This document shows positions 16,896 through 24,139 of a stretch of 64,000 bases of DNA, one piece after another. The DNA is taken from NCBI GenBank assembly GCA_021654635.1, contig AP025179.1, positions 310,001-374,000 of the forward strand, written 5' to 3'. Within the stretch, counting starts at the first letter, position 1. Every line of letters begins with the position of its first letter. The translations under genes were made by a program, and so were the position numbers. The stretch comes from Mycobacterium kiyosense (lineage in GTDB: Bacteria; Actinomycetota; Actinomycetes; Mycobacteriales; Mycobacteriaceae). The notes below the pieces were generated by a model. The model saw only the letters and a list, made by a program, of their open reading frames with translations. It had not been told where the DNA came from and searched no databases.

Positions 16896-17555
16896 TCAGC
16901 TGCCGATCCAGCAGCTGAGCTCCATGCTGTCGCTGTCCCGGGCGTTGAAGTTGAAGCTCACGTAGCCGTTCGCCGGGTCGCGAACGTAATCGAGGTAGGG
17001 CGCCATGTCCGAGGCGCTGGCATTGTCGGCGACCACCAGCGCGCTTTCGGACAGTCGCGGTTGGAGCAGCTTGATCACCGGAAGGTACAGGTCTTTCCAC
17101 CCGTCCAGCAGCACGAAATCGACCGGCCCGTCCGAAGTCTTGAGCGTGTCCAGCGCATCGCCTTCCAAAATCGTTATCACGTCGGCTAATCCGGTGTCGG
17201 CGAAGGTCCGTTTGGCGGCGGCGATCTTGGTGTCGCTGAGCTCGGTGGTGATCACCTGACCAGAGCCGTTGTCGCGCACCGCAGCCGCCAGATGGATCGC
17301 GGAAATGCCGAAGGACATGCCGAATTCGACGACCGTCGCGGGCCGGGTCGCGCGTACCAGCGAGTAGAGCAGCCGGCCGGCGTCGGCAGTCACCGGGATG
17401 TAGAACTCACTCATCGCCTCGGTGCGTTCGGCGGCCGTCATCGGCCGGTCGAACTGACCGCGTCGGTCCCGCAACAGCGACATCTGATCCCTGGCGGCGG
17501 CGTACATCTTGTCCAGCGTGGAGGCGACCCTAGGGTCTTGCAGAGTGTTGGCCAT
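16896..17555 (-). CDS. Class I SAM-dependent O-methyltransferase
   Basis: A 219-residue methyltransferase of the catechol/caffeoyl-CoA O-methyltransferase type. VVEFGMSFGISAIHLAAA is the SAM-binding motif I, ITTELSDTKIAAAK the acidic strand 2, and DFVLLDGWKDLY the metal-binding Asp block. AADNASASDM-like metal ligands follow (VVADNASASD). No membrane segment. Transcription runs away from the M-box locus and converges on the acyltransferase gene, with stops abutting. The substrate is unknown; a small phenolic or similar acceptor is usual for this fold. It sits where M. tuberculosis has the heptose genes. Confidence 0.88.
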   Translation of the reverse strand: MANTLQDPRVASTLDKMYAAARDQMSLLRDRRGQFDRPMTAAERTEAMSEFYIPVTADAGRLLYSLVRATRPATVVEFGMSFGISAIHLAAAVRDNGSGQVITTELSDTKIAAAKRTFADTGLADVITILEGDALDTLKTSDGPVDFVLLDGWKDLYLPVIKLLQPRLSESALVVADNASASDMAPYLDYVRDPANGYVSFNFNARDSDSMELSCWIGS

Positions 17556-17619
17556 ACCCGCGAGCGTAAGCCTCCGGTTTGACGTGCCCGGATGACGGTG
17601 CCACCATGGGTGGTTGCAA

Positions 17620-17786
17620 GCACCTCGGTAGGTGAGGCGTCTGCGCGGATACAGGCCACTGACCCCGAACGTCGAGAGACGCCCCGGGTCAGGACAGCTC
17701 TTCCCGGCTCAAGGGTTGAGCCCAAGTGGCTTCCGGTCGACCAACCGGATACGCCGTGCAGTGCCAAAGCTCCGACGAGAGGGGTG
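17620..17786 (+). ncRNA. M-box (ykoK) magnesium-sensing riboswitch
   Basis: The sequence follows the M-box consensus closely: TAGGTGAGGC at 17629-17638, ACAGGCCACTG about 17650, ACGTCGAGAGACGCC about 17669-17683, CAGGACAG about 17690, then AAGG, GTGCAGTGCCAAAGCTCC and a closing CCGACGAG. The outer helix can form from CACCTCGG (17621-17628) and the CCGA...GGGGTG segment (17772-17786). Known M-boxes fold on Mg2+ and shut off downstream expression. In M. tuberculosis, I recall one upstream of Rv1535 and one upstream of Rv1806 (PE20). Here it precedes the small gene at 18025, with about 240 bases of leader in between that would hold the expression platform. Confidence 0.85.
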
Positions 17787-17885
17787 CGGCTCGGCGGCTT
17801 TCCGTTTGCCGGGCTGACTCCCCGCTCGTTCAGGTGGATGTGGTGACACCCGCGCGTGTCCTGGCTGCGAGGAGGTGAGGACGAG

Positions 17886-17957
17886 ATGAGTCCCTGCGAT
17901 AGTCCGATTCACAAATCCGTCTTGTCCCGACCCGGCTCCGGCTTTCCTGCTGCCTGA
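17886..17957 (+). CDS. Leader mini-ORF (23 aa) between M-box and downstream gene
   Basis: An ATG at 17886 is preceded by GAGGAGGTGAGG (17869-17880), one of the best ribosome-binding sites in the window. It opens 23 codons (MSPCDSPIHKSV, then LSRPGSGFPAA) to a TGA at 17957. Three bases after the stop, a compact hairpin GGTTGC-cgc-GCAACC (17961-17975) is followed by GCTTT, and a second small hairpin CCGC-tgct-GCGG follows. The placement, a translated leader just before a hairpin and behind an Mg2+ riboswitch, suggests a regulatory leader peptide rather than a functional protein. This is inference; the ORF is too short for coding statistics. Confidence 0.45.
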   Translation: MSPCDSPIHKSVLSRPGSGFPAA

Positions 17958-18024
17958 GTTGGTTGCCGCGCAACCGCTTTCCGCTGCTGCGGCTGGTCGG
18001 GTTCTGCACGCAAGGAGTAGACCG

Positions 18025-18204
18025 ATGACCACGATGACCACTACCCAGATGTCCGTTGCGATCGCTCCGCGGGTTCTTCCGCTGCCTCGGCGGTCGGTGC
18101 GGCGGCGGCTGACCGACAGCCTGCACGCCGCGCTGAACATGACCGCGCAGCAGCGGGCCGACGCTTACGTGGCGCGGATGCCGATCTCGGTGATCGCAAA
18201 ATAG
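18025..18204 (+). CDS. Small basic protein (59 aa) under M-box control, Rv1535-like by context
   Basis: A 59-residue protein (MTTMTTTQMSVAIAPRV, LPLPRRSVRRRLTDS, and so on). The ATG has AAGGAG eight bases upstream (18012-18017); in-frame ATG/GTG codons further upstream lack one. It has a Thr-rich start, a Pro/Arg-rich middle (PLPRRSVRRR) and a helical end (AALNMTAQQRADAYVARM). No membrane segment. I do not recognise a domain. In M. tuberculosis a short unknown protein (Rv1535) follows an M-box, and this may be its counterpart, but I could not align them. Expression is expected to rise when Mg2+ falls. Confidence 0.7.
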   Translation: MTTMTTTQMSVAIAPRVLPLPRRSVRRRLTDSLHAALNMTAQQRADAYVARMPISVIAK

Positions 18205-18248
18205 GGGCTGCGGTGGCGGGTCGCCGATCCGGCGCCCGCCACCCACCG

Positions 18249-19184
18249 CTACGAACTCGTCGGCAGCAGCACGATTTTGCCGTGGGTGTGTCGCTGCTCG
18301 AGCACCTCGTAAGCATCCGCGACCCGGTCGAGCGGGAAGGTGGCCGCGATGTCGAAGTCGACGGCACCGCTGACCACCAGATTGGCGATCTCGGTGAGCA
18401 CCGCGGGCGTCGACGCTTCGGCGCTGCCTTCGGTCTTTGCCCCGACTTCGGTGGCTTTCTGCATGGCGATGATGGTGTCGATCCGCTCGGGCGCGACGCC
18501 GAGATCCACTGCCAGCTGAACGTATTCGGGTCCGAACAGGTCGATGAACGCATCGATCCCATCGGGCGCAGCCGCCCGCAGTCGCCCGGCCAGCCCGTCG
18601 CCGTAGGCGACGGGCGTGACACCATGCGCCCGAAGCCAATCCGCGTTGCCGGGACCCGCGATGCCGAGCACCCGCGCGCCGTGCCGGACCAACAGTTGCA
18701 CCACGATGCTGCCGACCCCGCCCGCGGCCGCCGAAACCGCCACCGTCTCACCGGGTTGCGCCGCCACGGCGCGGACCGCCGCGTAGGCCGCCGCACCGAC
18801 GACGTACAGCGATCCCGCGACCGGCCAGCTCATTGCGGCCGGTTTGCGAATCAACTGCCCCACCGGCACGGCCGTATGGGTCGCGTGACTGGACCGTTGC
18901 CAGCTGAAGCCCAGAACCTCGTCACCGACCGAGAATTCAGTGACGCCGGTGCCGACGGCGGTGACCACTCCAGCCAGGTCGCTGCCCTCGCCGGACGGAA
19001 AGGCCGCCGGGAACATCTCGTGCAGCGCGCCGGAACGGATCGCGGCCTCGCCGGGATTGATTCCGGCGGCGCGGACTTCGACCACGACTTCGCCGGGAGC
19101 GGGGGAGGGCATCGGGATCTCGGCGATATACAACACCTCGCGGCCGCCGTAACGGTCGAACCGTACCGCCCTGGCTGTCGTCAT
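18249..19184 (-). CDS. Zinc-independent MDR oxidoreductase (quinone reductase-like)
   Basis: A 311-residue medium-chain reductase. The GroES-like N-terminal half (VRFDRYGGREVLYIAEIPMPSPAPGEV; AAGINPGEA) lacks the Cys/His zinc ligands of alcohol dehydrogenases. The NADPH-binding half has the VSAAAGGVGSIVVQL motif and ends with a substrate-binding FPLDRVADAYEVLEQRHTHGKIVL segment, as in quinone oxidoreductase and zeta-crystallin relatives. The ATG at 19184 is preceded by GGGGGAGGCC. A single-gene unit between the M-box locus and the ldt gene. Substrate unknown, probably an enone or quinone. Confidence 0.87.
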   Translation of the reverse strand: MTTARAVRFDRYGGREVLYIAEIPMPSPAPGEVVVEVRAAGINPGEAAIRSGALHEMFPAAFPSGEGSDLAGVVTAVGTGVTEFSVGDEVLGFSWQRSSHATHTAVPVGQLIRKPAAMSWPVAGSLYVVGAAAYAAVRAVAAQPGETVAVSAAAGGVGSIVVQLLVRHGARVLGIAGPGNADWLRAHGVTPVAYGDGLAGRLRAAAPDGIDAFIDLFGPEYVQLAVDLGVAPERIDTIIAMQKATEVGAKTEGSAEASTPAVLTEIANLVVSGAVDFDIAATFPLDRVADAYEVLEQRHTHGKIVLLPTSS

Positions 19185-19293
19185 GGTGGCCTCCCCCTTC
19201 GAGTCCCGGCCCGCGGATGTAACGCCACCGCGAAGATCAGCGCTCCCACCCACCGCCCGCTTACCTTCGCGGACAACAGAATTGAGCGGAGAC

Positions 19294-20051
19294 TCAGGCC
19301 ACCACGTCGATCGGGTCACCGATGCTGACCATGTTGAAGTACCACGCCGCATTGTCCGGGCTCAGGTTGATGCAGCCGTGGCTGACATTGGCGTAGCCCT
19401 GCGAATTCACCGACCAGGGTGCGGAGTGTGTACGTACACCCCGCTCCCGGTGACACGGACGGCGTACTGCGCCGTGATCAGATAGCCGTCGGAGGAGTTG
19501 AGCGGGATGCCGATGGTGCGGGAGTCCATCACGACGGTGCGCTCCTTGGACATCGCATTGAAGTTACCGATCGGAGTCGGGCGGCTGGGCTTGCCCATCG
19601 ACGCCGGCATGGTGCGCAGCACCTCGCCGTTGCGGCTCACGGTGAAGGTGTGCGCCGAGATGCTGGCGACACCCAGCAACTCGTCGCCGGTCTCGTAGCC
19701 CTCCGTCAACTCCTGGACACCCACCGAGATGTGTGTGTGAGCCGGCCAGTACCGGTCCGGAATCCACTGCACGGCATTGCCGTCCAGCCACTGAAAGTGA
19801 CCGGTCATGTTACTCGGGGAACTGACCCGGATGGCGCGCTCGGCGGCGCGGCGGTCGATCACCGGCGCGCTGAAGGTCACCTGCACCGGGGTCGCGACGC
19901 CGACCACGGCACCCTGGCCGGGAAACACCGAGGCCACCGCGGGAAGCGGATGCGGTACCGGCACGGCACCGCTGGCGGGGCTGCCGGACGTGGCCACGGC
20001 CATCGTCGCGCTGGCGGCCAGAACGAAAAGACAACGAACCGCTCGACGCAT
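19294..20051 (-). pseudogene. ldtA: L,D-transpeptidase (LdtMt1/Rv0116c-like), frameshifted before the active site
   Basis: The reading frame from 20051 has a signal peptide (RRAVRCLFVLAASATMAVA), an Ig-like domain (VASVFPGQGAVVGVATPVQV) and most of the YkuD domain up to SGVYVHT, then hits a stop. Removing two bases (an extra AC on the coding strand at about 19427-19430, ACAC for AC) restores [10 protein letters not shown], the catalytic SHGCINLS and the end [11 protein letters not shown]. The repaired gene would be 251 aa, exactly the length I recall for Rv0116c. L,D-transpeptidases make 3-3 peptidoglycan cross-links. As written, the protein lacks its catalytic Cys. Real loss or sequencing error cannot be told apart here. 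Confidence 0.8.
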
Positions 20052-20162
20052 TGGTCTTCACCCCTCGGGACGGTGCTGGTGGCAGTGCATAAACCCAATT
20101 GCCCATCCTAGTGGTTATCCGTCCGGAAAAGGTCTTGAATAGCGTCCTAGCAAACTTTTCGC

Positions 20163-20295
20163 GCTGAGCGAAGACGCCCTCGGCAATGGCCGGGTGCCAC
20201 GGCCGTCCGCTGGCAGAGCGACGCGCCCAGCCCGCCGCCTGGCAAAGGATCAGGTCAGCTCGCCCCCGACGACTTCGTCGACACCGCGGCGCTAG
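20163..20295 (+). pseudogene. Possible remnant of a LysR-type regulator (oxyS position)
   Basis: Between the ldt gene and oxcA, where M. tuberculosis has the LysR gene oxyS on the plus strand, there is no intact gene. Translating the plus strand gives fragments that read like a LysR C terminus spread over frames: GATAVRWQSDAPSP (from about 20196), then PARRLAKDQ in another frame, then LAPDDFVDTAALAGG. Each break needs only a small indel. This fits a 3' remnant converging on oxcA. The resemblance is from memory and short, so it needs a translated search. It could be chance. Confidence 0.3.
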
Positions 20296-22004
20296 CGGGT
20301 GGCCGCGCTGACGGGGTTCAGGCTGCCCAGGTGCCCACTTTCCACCCCCGCCGCCGGGTCTAGGGCGCAGTCGATGAGGCCGGGTCCGTTGGACGCCAGC
20401 GCCTCGGTCAACGCCGCTTCCAGTTCGGCCGGCGTGGTCGCGTGATATCCCTTGCCGCCGAAGGCTTCCGCCAGCAGTTCGTGCCGCGCGCCCGCATTGA
20501 GCACGGTGGGGGCGGGGTCGGCGGGGTCGGTCTGCGACGCAGTGGTCTCGTCGCCGCGGTAGACGCCGCCGTTGTTGAGGATGACCACAGTGACGGGAAG
20601 ACGGTAACGGCAGATGGTTTCGATCTCCATGCCGCTGAATCCGAACGCGCTGTCGCCTTCGATGGCCACGACGGGCCGGCCCGTTTCGACGGCGGCGGCG
20701 ATCGAGTAGCCCAGGCCGATACCCATCACGCCCCACGTACCGGTGTCGAGCCGATGCCGGGGCAACTCGATGTCGACGACGTTGCGGGTCAGGTCCAGTG
20801 CGTTGGCTCCCTCGTTGACCACGTATACGTCCGGATTACGTTGCAGCACAGCGCGAATCGCGCCCAACGCATTGTAGAACCGCATCGGGTGCGGGTTTTC
20901 GGCCAGCCGTTCGCGCATCTTGGCGTCGTTGCGGGCCTTGCGTTCGGCGAGCTCGTCGGTCCAGGCGGACGAGACCGAGACGCGATGGTCGGCCAGGCCG
21001 GCCAACAGCGCCGACAGCACCGAACCGACATCGCCCGCCAGCGGGGCGGCTATCGGTTGGTTGCTGTCGAACTCCGAGGCGGCGATGTCGATCTGGATGA
21101 ACTTGGTCTCCGCCGACCACTGAGGTGACTCCCCGTGTCCCAGCAGCCAATTCAGTCGAGCTCCCACCAGCAGGACGGTGTCGGCGCGGGCGATCGCCAG
21201 CGAGCGGGCGGCGGCGACCGATTGTGGATGCACATCGGGCAGCAGGCCCTTGGCCATCGACATCGGCAGAAACGGTATTCCGGTGGTTTCGACGAACTCC
21301 CGAATCACGTTGTCGGCCTGCGCGTATGCGGCGCCTTTGCCCAGCACGATGAGCGGCCGGCGGGCGGCGGCCAGTAGCTGCAGCGCGCGGTCGACCGCCT
21401 CGGGCGCGGGCAGCTGGCGGGGGTGGGGGTCGACGATGCGCCATATGGTCTTTGAGCCTTCGGCGGCGTCCATCGCCTGACCCAGCACCTCGCCCGGGAT
21501 GTCGAGGTAGACCCCGCCGGGCCGGCCGGAGATCGCGGTGCGAACTGCCCGCGCGACGCCGCGGCCGATGTCCTCGACCCGGCCGATCCGGTAAGCCGCC
21601 TTGGCGAACGGCCGCGCGGCGCTGAGCTGGTCGATGTCCTGGTAGTCGCCGCGTTGCAGGTCGACCGCGGCGCGCCCGCTGGACCCGGAGAGCTGGATCA
21701 TCGGAAAGCAGTTCGCGGTCGCGTTGGCCAGGGCGGGCAATCCGTTGAGGAAGCCGGGCCCGGAGGTGGTCAGGCACACTCCCGGTCGGCGGGTGAGGAA
21801 GCCCGCGGCCGCGGCGGCGTTGCCGGCCGACGCCTCGTGCCGGAAACCGATATAACGGATCCCCGCGGCCTGAGCGGTGCGCGCCAAATCGGTGATCGGG
21901 ATGCCGACCAATCCGTAGATGGTGTCGACGTCGTTGGCTTGCAGCGCGTCCACCACGAGGTGAAAACCGTCGGTCTGGCCGGGAGTCGCAGAGTCGGTGG
22001 TCAT
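20292..22004 (-). CDS. oxcA: Oxalyl-CoA decarboxylase (Rv0118c)
   Basis: A 570-residue thiamine-diphosphate enzyme that decarboxylates oxalyl-CoA to formyl-CoA. The N-terminal pyrimidine-binding domain opens with DALQANDVDTIYGLVGIPITDLARTAQ, including GFRHEASAGNAAAAAGFLT with the catalytic Glu. The C-terminal PP domain has GDSAFGFSGMEIETICRY, with the GDS...NN ThDP motif ending LNNGGVYRGDE. Starts at 22013 (GTG), 22010 and 22004 (ATG) are all possible; none has a clear ribosome-binding site. Divergent from fadD7, whose close plant/yeast relatives are oxalyl-CoA synthetases, which makes a two-step oxalate route likely. Confidence 0.9.
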   Translation of the reverse strand: MTTDSATPGQTDGFHLVVDALQANDVDTIYGLVGIPITDLARTAQAAGIRYIGFRHEASAGNAAAAAGFLTRRPGVCLTTSGPGFLNGLPALANATANCFPMIQLSGSSGRAAVDLQRGDYQDIDQLSAARPFAKAAYRIGRVEDIGRGVARAVRTAISGRPGGVYLDIPGEVLGQAMDAAEGSKTIWRIVDPHPRQLPAPEAVDRALQLLAAARRPLIVLGKGAAYAQADNVIREFVETTGIPFLPMSMAKGLLPDVHPQSVAAARSLAIARADTVLLVGARLNWLLGHGESPQWSAETKFIQIDIAASEFDSNQPIAAPLAGDVGSVLSALLAGLADHRVSVSSAWTDELAERKARNDAKMRERLAENPHPMRFYNALGAIRAVLQRNPDVYVVNEGANALDLTRNVVDIELPRHRLDTGTWGVMGIGLGYSIAAAVETGRPVVAIEGDSAFGFSGMEIETICRYRLPVTVVILNNGGVYRGDETTASQTDPADPAPTVLNAGARHELLAEAFGGKGYHATTPAELEAALTEALASNGPGLIDCALDPAAGVESGHLGSLNPVSAATR

Positions 22005-22118
22005 GCCCATCACTGTGGTCTAACCGACCCGCCGGTGTCCAAGTGCGGATCACCGACCATATTGGACAGCGGGTGTCGGCCCCCGGCAGTGTTGCCCTAC
22101 ACGCAGAAGGAGGGCGCA

Positions 22119-23660
22119 GTGACATCGCCACACACATCCACGCTCGTCGACCTGATCGGAGCCCAGGCCGACCGCGCGCCCGAGGCGCCGGCGCTGGTGG
22201 TCACCGCCGACCGGATCGCGATCAGCTATCGCGACCTGATCAGCCTGGTCGGCGACCTGGCCGCGCAGTTGCGGCAGGCCGGTCTGGCGCCCGGCGACCG
22301 GGTGGGGTTGCGCTGCGGCAGCAACGCCGAGTTCGTCGTGGCGTTGTTGGGGGCGTTGCGGGCAGGGCTGATCGTGGTCCCGCTGGACCCCGCCCTGCCG
22401 GTGGGCGACCAACGTGCCCGCAGCGAGGCCGCGGGGGCGCGGGTGGTGCTGGTGGACACCCGCCCGGATGACGCGAGCGAGCCGGCGGTGCGGTGGTGGC
22501 CGGTCACCGTGACCGTCGCCCCGGACGCCGGGGCGCACCGGGTCCGCCTGGACGCGACCGGCGAACCGAACCCGACCGGCTCCGCGCCCGAGGGCCTGCT
22601 CCCCGACGACGCGATGATCATGTTCACCGGCGGTACCACCGGGCTGCCCAAGATGGTCCCCTGGACGCACGACAACCTCGTCACCTCGGTGCAGGCCATC
22701 GTCGCGGGGTATCAGCTCGGTCCGCGGGATGCGACGGTTGCGGTGATGCCGCTGTATCACGGCCACGGTTTGGTCGCCGCGTTGTTCTCGACGCTGGCGT
22801 CGGGCGGCACGGTGTTGTTGCCGGCGCGGGGAAAGTTCTCGGCGCACACGTTCTGGGACGACGTCGACGCGGTCGGTGCGACCTGGTACACCGCCGTACC
22901 GACCATCCATCAGATCCTGCTCGAGCGCGCGAGTGCCGAGAAGTCTGGAAGCAGCAGGGCCGCAATGCGTTTCATCCGCAGTTGCAGTGCGCCGCTCACC
23001 CCGGAGACGGCCCAGGCGCTGCACGACAGGTTCTCCGCGCAGGTGGTGTGTGCCTTCGGGATGACCGAGTCCACCCACCAGGTCGCCACGACCTTGCCCG
23101 ATCGTCAGGAAAACCCCGCTGCGACGACCGGTCTCGTCGGCCGGTCGACCGGACCCGAGATTCGCATCGCCGGTGGCGACGGGCAACCGGTGCCGGCAGG
23201 CTCGGTCGGCGAGGTATGGCTGCGCGGGGCCACGGTGGTGCGCGGCTATCTCGGCGACCCCGAGATCACCGCGGCGAACTTCACCGACGGCTGGCTGCGC
23301 ACCGGCGATCTGGGGACGCTGTCCGAAGCCGGCGAGCTGTGCATCCGGGGCCGAATCAAGGAACTCATCAACCGCGGCGGGGAAAAGATCTCGCCGGAGC
23401 GGGTCGAGGGCGTGCTGGCCACGCACCCGAACGTCATGGAAGTGGCCGTGTTCGGGGTGCCCCACCCGATGTACGGCGAAGCCGTCGCGGCGGTGTTCGT
23501 GCCCCGGGGCTCGGCGCCGAGCCCTGAGGAACTCGCCGAGTTCTGCCGGGACCGGTTGGCGCCGTTCGAGATTCCGGCCACCTTCCGGGCCGTCGACGAA
23601 CTGCCGCACACCGCCAAGGGGTCACTGGATCGCCGCGCGGTGGCGCGGCAGTTCGGTTGA
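22119..23660 (+). CDS. fadD7: Acyl-CoA synthetase FadD7 (oxalyl-CoA synthetase-like)
   Basis: A 513-residue ANL enzyme. MIMFTGGTTGLPKM is the P-loop (Gly replaces Ser of the usual TSGTTG), followed by VCAFGMTESTHQVATT, GWLRTGDLGTL, NRGGEKISPERVEGVL and PHTAKGSLDRR with the catalytic Lys. GTG at 22119 is preceded by AAGGAGGG. The motif style (ESTHQVATTLP) is that of AAE3/Pcs60 oxalyl-CoA synthetases. Divergent neighbour oxcA supports oxalate activation followed by decarboxylation. Its 3' end overlaps the antisense DUF2231 gene by 39 bp. Confidence 0.9.
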   Translation: MTSPHTSTLVDLIGAQADRAPEAPALVVTADRIAISYRDLISLVGDLAAQLRQAGLAPGDRVGLRCGSNAEFVVALLGALRAGLIVVPLDPALPVGDQRARSEAAGARVVLVDTRPDDASEPAVRWWPVTVTVAPDAGAHRVRLDATGEPNPTGSAPEGLLPDDAMIMFTGGTTGLPKMVPWTHDNLVTSVQAIVAGYQLGPRDATVAVMPLYHGHGLVAALFSTLASGGTVLLPARGKFSAHTFWDDVDAVGATWYTAVPTIHQILLERASAEKSGSSRAAMRFIRSCSAPLTPETAQALHDRFSAQVVCAFGMTESTHQVATTLPDRQENPAATTGLVGRSTGPEIRIAGGDGQPVPAGSVGEVWLRGATVVRGYLGDPEITAANFTDGWLRTGDLGTLSEAGELCIRGRIKELINRGGEKISPERVEGVLATHPNVMEVAVFGVPHPMYGEAVAAVFVPRGSAPSPEELAEFCRDRLAPFEIPATFRAVDELPHTAKGSLDRRAVARQFG

Positions 23661-24128
23661 CCCGGCGCCGGCCGTGACGCTGCCCCAGGCGGCCCCCGCG
23701 CCCGAGTCGCCGACCCGGTAGGTCTGCACCAGAGTGCCGACCGCGGCAAGCACCACCAACACCGTGATCGCAATGCGCACAGCAGGTTTCACAGCTCGGT
23801 CGCGGGCCAGGCGCAACTGCACCACGGCCAGTGCGGTCATGGTGACAGCTAGCGCGCCAACGAAGTAGACCAGAGTCTCGCCGAGTTCGGCGTGCCGGTC
23901 GACGGCCGGGGAGGCACCCACCTTGCCGGCCAGCCACTCACCGGAGTTGGTCGTCAGCGGCGTGACGACGAGGGTGATCACCGCCAGCACCAGGGTCAGC
24001 CAGATGAACCGCTGCCGCGCCGCCGACCAGACCGCGCACAGGATCGCCAGTATCGCCGCCAGCGGCCCCAGCACCACCACCAGGTGGTTGAGCAGGATGT
24101 GGGCCGGGAGTCCGTTGACGGTCGACAT
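23622..24128 (-). CDS. DUF2231-like small membrane protein
   Basis: A 168-residue integral membrane protein with four hydrophobic segments (LVVVLGPLAAILAILCAVW; FIWLTLVLAVITLVV; ETLVYFVGALAVTMTALAVV; IAITVLVVLAAVGTLV). The N-terminal GLPAHILLNHLVVVLGPLA, with a His in the first helix, is the mark of DUF2231. Function unknown. The ATG at 24128 lies 12 bases after the fusA2 stop, so it is probably transcribed with fusA2. The C terminus (DSGAGAAWGSVTAGA) is low-complexity and overlaps the end of fadD7 on the opposite strand. Confidence 0.8.
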   Translation of the reverse strand: MSTVNGLPAHILLNHLVVVLGPLAAILAILCAVWSAARQRFIWLTLVLAVITLVVTPLTTNSGEWLAGKVGASPAVDRHAELGETLVYFVGALAVTMTALAVVQLRLARDRAVKPAVRIAITVLVVLAAVGTLVQTYRVGDSGAGAAWGSVTAGAGSTELPRHRAAIQ

Positions 24129-24139
24129 GCGTAGGCAGG

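Noticed and set aside
17592..17846. 84-codon open frame across the M-box
   Set aside because: The region matches the M-box RNA at nucleotide level, the encoded peptide has no family resemblance, and its start lies before the riboswitch.
21654..22118. Extension of the fadD7 frame upstream
   Set aside because: It lies antisense to oxcA. GTG 22119 with AAGGAGGG in front is the natural start for an AMP-binding enzyme.
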